Assembly: GCA_000435075.1 (NCBI GenBank)
Contig: FR890671.1
Span: 1-38,461, forward strand
DNA from: Bacteroides sp. CAG:770
Lineage (GTDB): Bacteria; Bacteroidota; Bacteroidia; Bacteroidales; UBA932
Length of the DNA stretch: 38,461 nucleotides
Reading direction: 5' to 3'
The position numbers and the translations under genes were made by a program. Shown here piece after piece: positions 7,731 through 16,888 of this stretch. The notes under the pieces are model-generated. The model had not been told where the DNA came from and did no database searches. It was given only the letters and a program-made list of their open reading frames with translations. Position 1 is the first letter of the stretch. Every line of letters begins with the position of its first letter.

Positions 7731-9386
7731 TTAGTTTCTCTGATAAAGATATCTCTTGATACTTCTCTTAGGAGTCCTTTCGAAATCCTCCGGCATGAAT
7801 TCTATCTTGGCAATCTTCGCATAGTTAGGAACCTGCTTGTTGATTTCAGGAAGAGTCTCCTGCAATTTCGCCTCAAGTTCAGCCTTGCTGAGTCCGTCAA
7901 GTTCTGCCTGATGATAGTCCGGATAGATAAGGGCAACAAGCGAACCATGATCTTCAATTACCAGTGAATCAACTACATAGGTGACATTGTTCACAACGCC
8001 CTCGATTTCCTCAGGATAGATGTTCTGGCCGGAAGGACCGAGAATCATGCACTTTGAACGGCCTTTCAGGAAAAGATAACCCTGCTCGTCCAGAACTCCC
8101 ATATCACCGGTATGGAACCAGCCGTCCGGCTCGATCACACTGTTGGTAGCCTCCTCATTCTTGAAATATCCGAGGAAAACATTAGGGCCCTTCACGAGCA
8201 CCTCGCCCGGAATGTTGTGAGGGTCAGGTGAATCAATGCGGACAGACATGTTCATTGCAGCAGGTCCGCAAGAAGCAAGTTTAGCATCCTTCCAGTCAGA
8301 ATAACAGATGATAGGAGCGCACTCGGTCATACCGTAACCCACCGTGAAAGGAAATCCTATCTTGCGGAAGAAGCGCTCAACCTCAGGATTGAAAGCTGCA
8401 CCTCCGATGATAACCTCATAGAATCGGCCGCCGAAAGCATGGACCAGTTCATTGAGAATCTTCTTCTGAATCACTTTGTCAATGATAGGAAGGTTCATCA
8501 CCATCTTGTTCCTGTCAATGATAGGCTTCAGCTTGGACTTGTAAACCTTCTCGATGATGAGAGGAACGGCAATGATGATATGAGGCTTGATGTCGGCAAA
8601 CGCCTGCATGATAATCTTCGGACTAGGCACACGTGTAAGGAAATGCACATGGGCACCGATGGTCATCTCGAACAGGAACTCGAACATCATGCCGTACATG
8701 TGGGCCGATGGCAACATTGACACGACTTCTGTAGTATTGTCGAGCTGAGGCATCGCCTGCACGTGCGCGAATTCGATGTTGGAGTATAGCGAGCGGTAAG
8801 GCACCATGACGCCCTTCGAGAATCCTGAAGTACCTGAGGTGTAGTTTATCAATGCGAGTTCATCGGCGCTGTCCTCATAGTAATCCAGGTCCTCAGGACC
8901 GAAGTTGTTCGGATATTTGTGGCCGAAACTTTCATTCAGATGCTCACGAACCTGGGACATCTCCTCAGTCTTGGAATAGAGGAATCCGAAGGTATTGATC
9001 TGCACAACTACATAAAGACCAGGCATTTCTGCCTCTGAGAGGTTTTCCCAGATGACGTCATCCACGAAGAGTACCTTCGCCTCGGAATGGTTCACGAGAT
9101 AGTGGATATTGCCGGGCTTGAATTCATGGAGAATAGGCACCGGAACTGCTCCGTAGGTCAATGCCGCGAGGAAGCTGACGCCCCAGTTGGCCTGATTTCT
9201 CGAGCAGATGGCTACCTTGTCACCTTTCACAAGTCCGCACTGCTCGAATGCGATATGAAGTTTTGCGATTCTTCTTGCTACATCTCTGTAGGCGAGATCC
9301 TGTCCTTTGTAGTTCGACAACGCGGGGCGGTCCCAGTTTTTCTTGAAACTCGTCTCAAGGAGTTTGTTTACTGAATGAAATTCCAT
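7731..9386 (-). CDS. AMP-dependent synthetase (long-chain fatty acid CoA ligase type)
   Basis: The 551-aa adenylate-forming enzyme should activate a fatty acid to its acyl-AMP and then to acyl-CoA. The ATP/AMP motif is INYTSGTSGFSKGVM at about 180-194, with Ser in place of the second Thr and of the usual Pro. The later motifs GYGMTE, GWFHTGDMG and the hinge region GRSKCMILGPSGQNIYPEEIE are intact. The N-terminal half binds substrate and ATP and the last ~110 residues are the mobile lid. Substrate chain length cannot be told. It is 16 bp after the DUF3352-like gene and 8 bp before the dCMP deaminase gene in one operon. Confidence 0.9.
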   Translation of the reverse strand: MEFHSVNKLLETSFKKNWDRPALSNYKGQDLAYRDVARRIAKLHIAFEQCGLVKGDKVAICSRNQANWGVSFLAALTYGAVPVPILHEFKPGNIHYLVNHSEAKVLFVDDVIWENLSEAEMPGLYVVVQINTFGFLYSKTEEMSQVREHLNESFGHKYPNNFGPEDLDYYEDSADELALINYTSGTSGFSKGVMVPYRSLYSNIEFAHVQAMPQLDNTTEVVSMLPSAHMYGMMFEFLFEMTIGAHVHFLTRVPSPKIIMQAFADIKPHIIIAVPLIIEKVYKSKLKPIIDRNKMVMNLPIIDKVIQKKILNELVHAFGGRFYEVIIGGAAFNPEVERFFRKIGFPFTVGYGMTECAPIICYSDWKDAKLASCGPAAMNMSVRIDSPDPHNIPGEVLVKGPNVFLGYFKNEEATNSVIEPDGWFHTGDMGVLDEQGYLFLKGRSKCMILGPSGQNIYPEEIEGVVNNVTYVVDSLVIEDHGSLVALIYPDYHQAELDGLSKAELEAKLQETLPEINKQVPNYAKIAKIEFMPEDFERTPKRSIKRYLYQRN

Positions 9387-9402
9387 ATTTTCTAGTTTAA
9401 AA

Positions 9403-11676
9403 TCAAAGTTTCAGTGACCTCTCTTTGCCGTCATAGCAAAGGGCTGACACTGTACCCTTGTCATTGACATTGATCTTGCTGTCGGGCAGCAGCATCTTGT
9501 TTCCGTTTCCGCTGTACAGAGGCTCGCCTCCGTCGAATCCGAACACAAGTGTACGCACCGAAGTCCTGACTACCCAGAACCTCTTGCCCTTGACTTTCAG
9601 CAGTTCAGGCAATGACTTGATTGTTTCTTCTGTTTTTATACCTTTCCACGAAGAAGGTTTCTTCCCGTGGAGATCATACATTCCGATAGTGTTGTCTTTA
9701 TGAAGCACCTGCACAGTGTAACCGTGCGCTCCGGTAAAATCATAAGCGGCCGGGCCGAGAAGGATGTCCTTTCCAAGTTCCACCGGGAACGGCTTCACAA
9801 AGCGTCCAAGCCTGTCGATGAGATATAGTTTCGAACCGGAAGCGAACAAGAACTGCAGCTTGCCGTTTCCGAAATAGTCAATGTCTTCCACAGCCCCGCA
9901 AATCGGTGCTCCGAATGGAACGCCCCAGATTCCTTTTCCGTTTTCCTCCTTGAGAACCAGATAGTTATTTGACTGCTGAGCAAAAAGGTTTGTCTTGCCT
10001 GTGCCGCAGTTCTTGACCTTGAACGGACCCTTAGGGACATTGACAACGGTATCTCTGAGAAGGGCCGGCATGGTGTCTTCGCTGCCCGCGAAGGCTATAC
10101 GGTTCACGTCGAGTTTCAGTTTCGGCACAGCGCCCGGCGCTATCGAGAAGAATACCGGACATGCGGAAACGCCTTTCAGAATCGCCTTCGCATCCTTCGC
10201 CATATCCTTGCTGAACAAGTCAGATATGACCTCAGGCGAAACCCTGCAATAAGCGCTGAACACCGTTCCCTCTGTCGGCATACGGGATGAAAGGCCTGAA
10301 TCCGACAGAAAGTCCTTCAGCCTCCTGCGTTTCACATCTGACGAAAGCATCGAAACCGTATTTCTGTCGCCGGCGATTATCCAGCCTTCCGAATATGCAA
10401 ATGTCGAATCCGGGAGGTCGAAGAGTTTTCCGAAAAGTGCTCCGGCAAACCCGCGATACGGATTGGACTTCACTCCCCCGTCGTAATCTTTCAATGATTT
10501 GTAGGACATTCCCCTGAAGAGAACCGAGATATCCTGCTTTCCGGGCCTTATGAAAAGAACCGGCGAAACGCCTGTCTCCGTCTGGATGGCAGCGCGTACA
10601 ACTTCCTTAATATCAATTGCTTTAGCCCAGACGTCCGGCGTGATTTTCACCCTTCTGCCCAGAGTATCTTTCCTGATTCTGTTCTTGTCTCCGCCACCGG
10701 CAGCGTCAATGTATTTGGAATACAAGTCGCATGAGGTCTCCGTATCCGCTATCTGGATTCCATAGGCCGCCACCGTTGCAGCCGGCAGAATTTCCGCCAT
10801 CCTCGACGCGGAAGGCTGCATTGACCTATACATATTGCTGAAATATGCCGGACTCGGATAGGACGCCACCTGTCCCCTCATGACCAATGATTTTTCTCCG
10901 GCCTCCTCGACTGCGAATGAGGTCCAGCCCGCGAAATTTTTCAGGAATGAGGAATATTTTCTATAGTTCCTGGACAGGAACGAACTTGCCAACTTTCCGC
11001 AATAATCGCCATTGACCATAACCGAAACGGCTCCGGAAAACTGCGCTGCGAGTGCCGCGCATTCGGTTTTTTCGAGCACTGACTCGCCCGAATCCACATG
11101 CCTCAGGCATGATTTGACGAGCGGAAGGGACGGCGAGAACACCAGAAGTGTTTTTCTTTTCAATGCTGCCGCATGGTCCGGGGATTTGTCAATGACAGCG
11201 TGAGCAACTCCGGTAGAGTCCGCGAAGCGTACCAATGTCCAGGCCCCGCTGGTGCTGTCTGACGGCATCTTGCCCGAGTCAATGACCAGAAGCGGGACAA
11301 GATCACCGCTGTAATGCATTGACACTGTGGCTTCTGCATTTTTCAATGCACCCGGTAGGTTTGCGTTTACATCTTTCAGGAATCGTGCGAATGACGACCT
11401 TCCTGTGCCCCGGAACAACGGTCCGACGAGCGTTGTCGTGTCGCATGCAGCCTGTATCACTTGTCTGAACGACTCTCCATGCAGTATCATGGCAGCATCT
11501 GACGGCACTGCACAAAGGACAGGGCAACGGGATGAGGCTTCCGCAAAGAGTTCCTCCTGAGATATGGTGGTATCGCCGCCTTTGTCTCCTGAGTACAAGA
11601 CTGTTATCGCACTGACGCAGAACACTACGAGTGCGGCCAGTACGGACAGACAGATTATTAGCGATTTCCTGTTCAT
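9403..11676 (-). CDS. DUF3352-like membrane-anchored hypothetical protein
   Basis: The protein is 757 aa from the chosen ATG, with a basic N-terminus and one membrane segment (about 5-25), then a long exported region. The region 40-500 resembles DUF3352-type proteins of Bacteroidetes: repeated alpha/beta units with phrases such as DAAMILHGES and SEGWIIAGDRNTVSML. The C-terminal ~200 residues look like beta-propeller strands (YFGNGKLQFLFASGSKLYLID). The function is unknown. A longer frame reaches 11742, but its extra 22 residues (hydrophilic, with no conserved look) run through a hairpin-rich leader, so the ATG before the signal anchor was chosen. It is first in the operon with the acyl-CoA synthetase. 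The domain call is from memory of the family. Confidence 0.75.
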   Translation of the reverse strand: MNRKSLIICLSVLAALVVFCVSAITVLYSGDKGGDTTISQEELFAEASSRCPVLCAVPSDAAMILHGESFRQVIQAACDTTTLVGPLFRGTGRSSFARFLKDVNANLPGALKNAEATVSMHYSGDLVPLLVIDSGKMPSDSTSGAWTLVRFADSTGVAHAVIDKSPDHAAALKRKTLLVFSPSLPLVKSCLRHVDSGESVLEKTECAALAAQFSGAVSVMVNGDYCGKLASSFLSRNYRKYSSFLKNFAGWTSFAVEEAGEKSLVMRGQVASYPSPAYFSNMYRSMQPSASRMAEILPAATVAAYGIQIADTETSCDLYSKYIDAAGGGDKNRIRKDTLGRRVKITPDVWAKAIDIKEVVRAAIQTETGVSPVLFIRPGKQDISVLFRGMSYKSLKDYDGGVKSNPYRGFAGALFGKLFDLPDSTFAYSEGWIIAGDRNTVSMLSSDVKRRRLKDFLSDSGLSSRMPTEGTVFSAYCRVSPEVISDLFSKDMAKDAKAILKGVSACPVFFSIAPGAVPKLKLDVNRIAFAGSEDTMPALLRDTVVNVPKGPFKVKNCGTGKTNLFAQQSNNYLVLKEENGKGIWGVPFGAPICGAVEDIDYFGNGKLQFLFASGSKLYLIDRLGRFVKPFPVELGKDILLGPAAYDFTGAHGYTVQVLHKDNTIGMYDLHGKKPSSWKGIKTEETIKSLPELLKVKGKRFWVVRTSVRTLVFGFDGGEPLYSGNGNKMLLPDSKINVNDKGTVSALCYDGKERSLKL

Positions 11677-11692
11677 TCGATATTCAAGTTTC

Positions 11693-11782
11693 GCAAGTTG
11701 CATAACTTGCCGAGTGTTTGTGTACGTTACCACATACAACAAGTTGCGGGACTACTTACGTCAAGTAACTGTCCCACAACTT
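11693..11782 (-). promoter_or_regulatory. Leader with AAGTT inverted repeats
   Basis: Between the -7 element at 11784-11791 and the gene start at 11676 lie two inverted repeats. One is GCAAGTT-GCAT-AACTTGC at 11693-11710. The other is AAGTTGCGGGAC (11741-11752) paired with GTCCCACAACTT (11771-11782), with one mismatch. CAAGT or ACTTG occurs five more times around them. This could be a structured 5' leader (attenuator or regulatory RNA) or a multi-site operator. I do not recognise a known riboswitch. Confidence 0.5.
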
Positions 11783-11783
11783 A

Positions 11784-11791
11784 CAAAGATA
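11784..11791 (-). promoter_or_regulatory. -7 promoter element of the 11676-5719 operon
   Basis: The minus strand reads TATCTTTG, a full match to TAnnTTTG. Transcription would start near 11777 and give a leader of about 100 nt carrying the AAGTT hairpins. No clear -33 TTTG is seen. Confidence 0.6.
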
Positions 11792-11913
11792 CATATTAAT
11801 TTTTTTAATGTGAAGAATACCTCAAATCAGCGTTCCATTTGGAAATTATTTTCCGGTCTTAAGGATAATTTTTCTACCTTTCCGACAATTCTAGCGACAA
11901 AAAGATAATAAAA

Positions 11914-13278
11914 TCAATAGTTGTAGAATTTCTTCTGACGGTCGGCAATATCCTTCGCCACGCGCTCATAAAACGCCTTCCAGTCGGGGTCAATGATATT
12001 GTCACGAGAAGGGAACATGGACCCGCTTTCGTAATAAGTCAGAGGCCAGTCCGCAAGCACGCCCTTCTCCTCATAAACATCCCAATAATCAATATGTTTC
12101 TGAAGCGGTTTCAGATTGTCCCACTCCATCTCAAGCAACATACCATTGGCAGTAGCCTTGTCATATGCGTCGTAAAGTCTCTGTCTGGTAGCATTGGCAT
12201 CGAAATGATAGTTCGGCTGAAGCCAGGCCCTGTCGAAGCCATAGTCTTTCCACTTCGTGTTATTATAAGCCTCATACCACGGAACCCAGTAGAAATCAAG
12301 ATTATACGAATGGATATAATCAGCAATCGACTTGCCGTTCTCCTCCCAGATACGTCCGTTCTCCTCCTGCCAATAGAATCCTATGAGCTGAAGATTCTCG
12401 TAGTCTTTTTCGGAAAACCTCTTCAGAGTCTCATCCACGAACCACTTGGCAATGGTCACACGATCAGCACGTCCCTCGGCATCTTCATTGGAAGGATGAA
12501 GTTCCTTGCCGTCAAGTTCACCCCAGTTGTCATTGACAATCAACGGAATGGAGATTACGATTTTCTTGCGGACGAATTTTCCCGGAACTTTAGGTTTCAG
12601 TTCACTGACAATCCTGTTTATACGTGAAAGCCACTCGCCATCCTTGAAAAAGGTGTCCAGGATATCGGTGGTCTGCTCCTTGTTCAAATGACAGGCATTT
12701 TCCCCCTCACCGATCGTCTGTCCGTTATACCGTCCCATCCCGGGACAGAAGGCATCGAAAAGCCACTGTACACGGCCATCCTTTTCGTAAAGGAGGTAGC
12801 CCTTGTAGTCAATGTCCGTGCGGTCGTACTCCAGAAGCATCATGTCCATGAAATCCGACTTGCCGATTTTGTCAGAAGCCGACTGACGTACGACAAGTTC
12901 CGCAAGCTTCCCGCCCGCCTCTGAGGAAAAGGTCAATGTCGTACTGCGCTCCTTTCCGGTCGTATTGAAAGAAGTCTTAAGATAGGAAAGGACAGTCGAG
13001 CCTTTTTCGAACTTGAGCCAGTCCGCGGAAGGAGATGCGGAAACCGTCCATGCAGTGTTTGATTTGACAATAACAGCGTCTTCATGTGCCTTGTAGTCAA
13101 TGTCATACGTTCCTTCCAGCTTCTCGCCGGTATTCCGCAGGGTAACATTGACATAATACTCCTTTGGCTTCTCGTCGGGCTTCTGCGGAGCATCCGGTTT
13201 CGACGGTTCATCCTTCCCGCACGAAAAGAACGGGAAGGACAGAGCCGCAAACAAAATTAGTTTCTTTGTAAAGTTCAT
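11914..13278 (-). CDS. DUF4855-domain lipoprotein with N-terminal BACON-like domain
   Basis: The 454-aa protein has a lipoprotein signal peptide (FFSCGKDE, Cys at about 20), a Pro/Lys-rich linker, a BACON-like beta-sandwich (about 42-132) and a DUF4855 domain (about 140-450). The family has no activity known to me; its pattern suggests a TIM-barrel hydrolase. Acidic residues stand out in FYWQEENG, YGFDRAWLQPN and GMLLEMEWD. A paralogue lies at 27627-28760 in the opposite arm and shares WFVD, GFYW, GFDxAW and QPNY blocks. The gene starts directly after the stop of the phosphodiester glycosidase gene (0 bp) and ends the minus arm of the PUL. A surface-bound glycan hydrolase or binding role is inferred. 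Confidence 0.8.
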   Translation of the reverse strand: MNFTKKLILFAALSFPFFSCGKDEPSKPDAPQKPDEKPKEYYVNVTLRNTGEKLEGTYDIDYKAHEDAVIVKSNTAWTVSASPSADWLKFEKGSTVLSYLKTSFNTTGKERSTTLTFSSEAGGKLAELVVRQSASDKIGKSDFMDMMLLEYDRTDIDYKGYLLYEKDGRVQWLFDAFCPGMGRYNGQTIGEGENACHLNKEQTTDILDTFFKDGEWLSRINRIVSELKPKVPGKFVRKKIVISIPLIVNDNWGELDGKELHPSNEDAEGRADRVTIAKWFVDETLKRFSEKDYENLQLIGFYWQEENGRIWEENGKSIADYIHSYNLDFYWVPWYEAYNNTKWKDYGFDRAWLQPNYHFDANATRQRLYDAYDKATANGMLLEMEWDNLKPLQKHIDYWDVYEEKGVLADWPLTYYESGSMFPSRDNIIDPDWKAFYERVAKDIADRQKKFYNY

Positions 13279-14913
13279 TTATCTTTTTGTAAAAAATCCC
13301 ATCGTGGACTTGACGGCGCGGTTTTCGGTCTTGTCGCCGGCCCAGTTGCTGATTTCGCTGTTCAGACGCTTGCCCTCGCAGATCATCGTAGTGGAGCCGC
13401 CTCCGTCGAAATTCACGGCGCTCACGCAGCCGAGACCCTTCATTATCATCGCCAGTTCGGTTATCAATGCACCACGGCTGGTCTTGATACGTCCGTCGCA
13501 TACAAAGATAATGATTTTTCCGTCAGCAGTCATTCCCACGGCAGTTCTGTCAGGGACAATTCCAGGGCCGTAAAGGTCATATGGGATAATCTCGAAATTG
13601 TTATAGTAATACTGCTCGCCCTTATCTGTCAGTTCGAAATCGAAAGGACACTTGCCGTCATACAGGAGTACAGGACCGCCGGTCACGGCATATTTAGGAG
13701 ACCAGGAGATGTTCTTGGACGGCATTGACGTGGAAACTTTCGAATACTTCGACTCGCCCTTGATGGAAGGGAGAGGCCTGTCATAGAAATAATTCTGGCC
13801 GTTGGTACCTACCCAGCAACTCTTGGGCCTGCCGGACTCATCGGTTCCGAATATACCTCTGGTCGCCTCATAATATGTCTCATATTCCTCAGGCTCGTTC
13901 TTCTTGTCCAATGACCCCTGAAGAGGATTGATGTTTCCCTGCATTACGCCATTGACAACAGAAACTCCGATATTGTAGTTTCCGTAAAAATAAGCTGCAT
14001 TTACAAGGAGCTGACAGTCAGGCTGATTGTCATTGTACTGCTTGTCCACGGTCGTAAGTTTGTCAGGAACGCAGACACGGAACTCGACATTGCCCTTAGT
14101 AACATCTGCAATAGCATACCAGGCATTGAAAACTCTTCCGCTCAGATTGTCCGAAGTCGTATATACCTCGATGTCAGGCGAAACGGTAGGAGTGGACACC
14201 CTGGTCCAATTGAAGGTTATCGCCTCCGGTTCCTTGCCGAGAGAGCCCTTACCAGGATTGCTGTACCAGATATTCTTGCCGGATTTCAGGTAAGCCCTGA
14301 ACGTGTATTCCTTGCCGTAATCCAGAAGGACATTGGAAATGGCCTGCATCTCACCGGTACTTGTCAATGCCAGAACAGGACCGTCCTGATGCATGTCCTC
14401 AATGGTAGGATTGCCTTCCAGATTCCAGCAGATGCCGCATGAAGGGTTTGAAGTCTTGTCCAGATTCGCAAAACTGTATTTCAGCACAACTGAGGCAGGA
14501 AGCGACTTCACCATTTCCTGCAAAATCACCTGAGGCCTGTCCGGATCGACCAATGTAAACAGGTCAGACCAGACAATTTCAGAGTTTTCCTTACTACCGG
14601 CTCCGTCTGCACGGACACCGAAATAATATGACTCATCATCAGCAATACCCCTTGTAATAGAATAACTTGTGGCATTTTCCACAGTAAATCCCACACGGTC
14701 GGAAACGGCAGCCTTGTCCTGTGTCATGAACACAGAAAAGCCTGTTTCTCCATCCGAGTTGTCTTTCCATGTCAGTTTCACTGATGACTTGGAAGACTGT
14801 GCAGCAACCACATCAGATGGCGCCTTCAGAACCACTTTTTCCGCAGAACCGCTTTCGCTGCTGCAGGAAACCAGAAGTGTCAATGCTGCCGTGACAAATA
14901 AAAGTCTATTCAT
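13279..14913 (-). CDS. Phosphodiester glycosidase family lipoprotein (NAGPA/DUF2233 type) with FN3-like domain
   Basis: The protein is 544 aa from the ATG that begins a lipoprotein signal (ALTLLVSCSSE, Cys 17); a longer frame to 14949 adds 12 residues in front of it and is less likely. A fibronectin-III-like domain (about 30-125) and a second beta domain come first. The C-terminal ~270 residues are the phosphodiester glycosidase domain, marked by GVVNGVMQGN-like and NFDGGGSTTM motifs (501-510). Mammalian NAGPA removes GlcNAc from a GlcNAc-1-phospho-mannose diester, and bacterial members are thought to cleave sugar-1-phosphodiesters. It lies between the third surface lipoprotein gene and a DUF4855 gene of the same operon, pointing to a phosphodiester-containing glycan. 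Substrate is inference. Confidence 0.85.
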   Translation of the reverse strand: MNRLLFVTAALTLLVSCSSESGSAEKVVLKAPSDVVAAQSSKSSVKLTWKDNSDGETGFSVFMTQDKAAVSDRVGFTVENATSYSITRGIADDESYYFGVRADGAGSKENSEIVWSDLFTLVDPDRPQVILQEMVKSLPASVVLKYSFANLDKTSNPSCGICWNLEGNPTIEDMHQDGPVLALTSTGEMQAISNVLLDYGKEYTFRAYLKSGKNIWYSNPGKGSLGKEPEAITFNWTRVSTPTVSPDIEVYTTSDNLSGRVFNAWYAIADVTKGNVEFRVCVPDKLTTVDKQYNDNQPDCQLLVNAAYFYGNYNIGVSVVNGVMQGNINPLQGSLDKKNEPEEYETYYEATRGIFGTDESGRPKSCWVGTNGQNYFYDRPLPSIKGESKYSKVSTSMPSKNISWSPKYAVTGGPVLLYDGKCPFDFELTDKGEQYYYNNFEIIPYDLYGPGIVPDRTAVGMTADGKIIIFVCDGRIKTSRGALITELAMIMKGLGCVSAVNFDGGGSTTMICEGKRLNSEISNWAGDKTENRAVKSTMGFFTKR

Positions 14914-14988
14914 CGTATTTTTGCACAAATCGGAGCAGGCATCATTCACAGGTGACTGCTCCGAAAAAACAAATGATATTAATAAAAA

Positions 14989-16860
14989 CTAGTAGTTGAA
15001 TTCATAGAGGGAAATCTCTGACAGGGTGAGCCAAGCGGCACGCTGCCATTCTCCACCCCAGCCGCCGACATTCTTGTTGACGGTGATACCGGTCTCTGCA
15101 CTCTTGATACCGAACCATACATAACCGTTACCAGTCATGGCGAAACGGTAGTAACGTGCGGATACGGCCTTTGCGTTATCTACGGTAATCTTGTCACCAT
15201 TTGCAAGATACTCGAAATAATCGCCATTCTTGAGCGCACCCTGGCAATATTTCTTGTAAACCCAGATATTGTCCATGCTTCCGATCTTCACCCAATCCTT
15301 GCCGAGTTCCTCATCACCGGTAGGAGTACCTTCACCTACAAACGCATAAATATCGTAGGTAAGAGGATCCTGATCCCTGAACTGATAGTAATGATAAGCG
15401 CGGAACTGTGCGAGTTTGATGGACTTGCCCGCATCGATAGTGAACATCGCAGGCTTTGAATAATCATGACCTTCTTCAGAAATTTCGAAGCACTGATAGC
15501 TATGTCCCAAATCCTTGTCAGGATCACCGCCGATATATGCAAGATACTTGCCGAACTGGATAGTCCATTCATTGTTGAACAGATACTGGTCGTTCTTGAA
15601 TGTCTTGTCCTGATTCAGTTTCAACGCCTTGCAGCCGGCCTTGTCCACCATCACGGCACCTGCGGCCTGCTTTACGGGGAATTTGCCCATTTCAATGCCG
15701 GTAGAGGTCTGAATCTTTACGATAGCCTCACGAGCTTCAGCCTCTGATGTCGGAGCCACATCGAATGTGAACTCATCAGTACGGCCAGCCTTGGTCTGGA
15801 GATTTGAAATCCAGTCACAGTCTGAAGGAAGGATAACCTTGTAGCCATCCTTTTCAAGATCAGTAGTAACAGTAAAAGTGATGGTCTCACCTGCAGGAGC
15901 AGCATTGAACTCATTTGCAGAAACAGTGAACTCACAGCCAACGAAGTTGATGACTCTGACGATGGATCTGTCGGCACGTGTAGCGAATACTACAACTTTT
16001 CCGGTCTCTGCCGTAGCAGGAGCTGTAATTGCAATGACAGACTTGGCAGCATCTACCCTGGCAACGATGTTTCCTGACGCGAGGCAGTCAACTACAGTAG
16101 TTTCGTCCGCACCGGTAAGAGTATAAGGAATCTCTACAGTATTGCCTGAACCTGTGGAAGCATTAGATGACTCGAGAGTGAATGAGAAAGCCTTGGCCTT
16201 AGGGATTTCGATAGTGCTTCCGTCCTGGAGTGTGAACACGACCTTGTCGTCAAGATCCTGAACGCCCTGGAAAAGGTAGCAGTGGTCCATCTTGCCGCTG
16301 AGTGCCTTCCACTCCTGTCCGTCAAGAGAAATGTACCATGTCTCCTCTGCCTCAACATATTTGAACTGAGGTGTAACAGGTGCGGCAACAGATACTTTGG
16401 CGCCATTCTCATCGAGCAGGTACTCACCATTTATAGTCCAGTAAAGGATACCGTCTTCATTCTTCACGCCGATAACAGGAGTCTGACCAGGATCACCCTT
16501 GTCACCCTTCTCACCGGTCTCGCCCTTGTCACCTGTCTCACCTTTCTTTCCTGTCTCACCTTTGTCTCCCTTCTCTCCCTTCACACCATTGGTAATAGTA
16601 ACAATCTTTCCGTCAGAGAAGACAATTTCATAACCATTTTCCTTCTCGTTTACGGAAATGATGGTGACAGCATTTTCATACTGCTCCATGATAGTCTTGA
16701 ACTTGGAAATATCTGTATTCATATTCTTGCAGAGAGTTTCCAGTTCGCTCACCTTAGACTCAAGGACATCCACTCTTGTCGTAAGTTCTGAGTCATCGTA
16801 ACATCCCGTTGCACACAGACCGAGCACTGCAGCAGCCGCGAAAGTCAAAATCTTTTTCAT
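14989..16860 (-). CDS. Surface glycan-binding lipoprotein with coiled coil, collagen-like repeat and discoidin-like C-terminus
   Basis: The 623-aa protein carries a lipoprotein signal (ATGC, Cys 20). Next come a short coiled coil (about 24-60), a collagen-like run of 12 G-x-y triplets (Gly at 92 to 125, every third residue, rich in GEKGDKGET), a DUF4988-like beta region, BACON-like repeats (about 230-420) and a C-terminal module (about 430-623). That module is also found in the proteins at 16889-18457 and, more distantly, at 18479-19507; it looks like an F5/8-type discoidin fold. The coiled coil plus collagen-like rod suggests a trimeric stalk holding a binding head away from the outer membrane. 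It carries no catalytic motif I recognise. It stops with TAG. Confidence 0.82.
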   Translation of the reverse strand: MKKILTFAAAAVLGLCATGCYDDSELTTRVDVLESKVSELETLCKNMNTDISKFKTIMEQYENAVTIISVNEKENGYEIVFSDGKIVTITNGVKGEKGDKGETGKKGETGDKGETGEKGDKGDPGQTPVIGVKNEDGILYWTINGEYLLDENGAKVSVAAPVTPQFKYVEAEETWYISLDGQEWKALSGKMDHCYLFQGVQDLDDKVVFTLQDGSTIEIPKAKAFSFTLESSNASTGSGNTVEIPYTLTGADETTVVDCLASGNIVARVDAAKSVIAITAPATAETGKVVVFATRADRSIVRVINFVGCEFTVSANEFNAAPAGETITFTVTTDLEKDGYKVILPSDCDWISNLQTKAGRTDEFTFDVAPTSEAEAREAIVKIQTSTGIEMGKFPVKQAAGAVMVDKAGCKALKLNQDKTFKNDQYLFNNEWTIQFGKYLAYIGGDPDKDLGHSYQCFEISEEGHDYSKPAMFTIDAGKSIKLAQFRAYHYYQFRDQDPLTYDIYAFVGEGTPTGDEELGKDWVKIGSMDNIWVYKKYCQGALKNGDYFEYLANGDKITVDNAKAVSARYYRFAMTGNGYVWFGIKSAETGITVNKNVGGWGGEWQRAAWLTLSEISLYEFNY

Positions 16861-16888
16861 AAATTATAAAATTTATTTCGGTTATTAA

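Noticed and set aside
11676..11742. Upstream start at 11742 for the DUF3352-like gene
   Set aside because: The 22 added residues precede a normal signal anchor and overlap the hairpin-rich leader.
16490..16580. Short tandem repeat DNA taken as a CRISPR-like or minisatellite array
   Set aside because: The repeats are in frame within a gene and encode collagen-like G-x-y triplets; there are no spacers.
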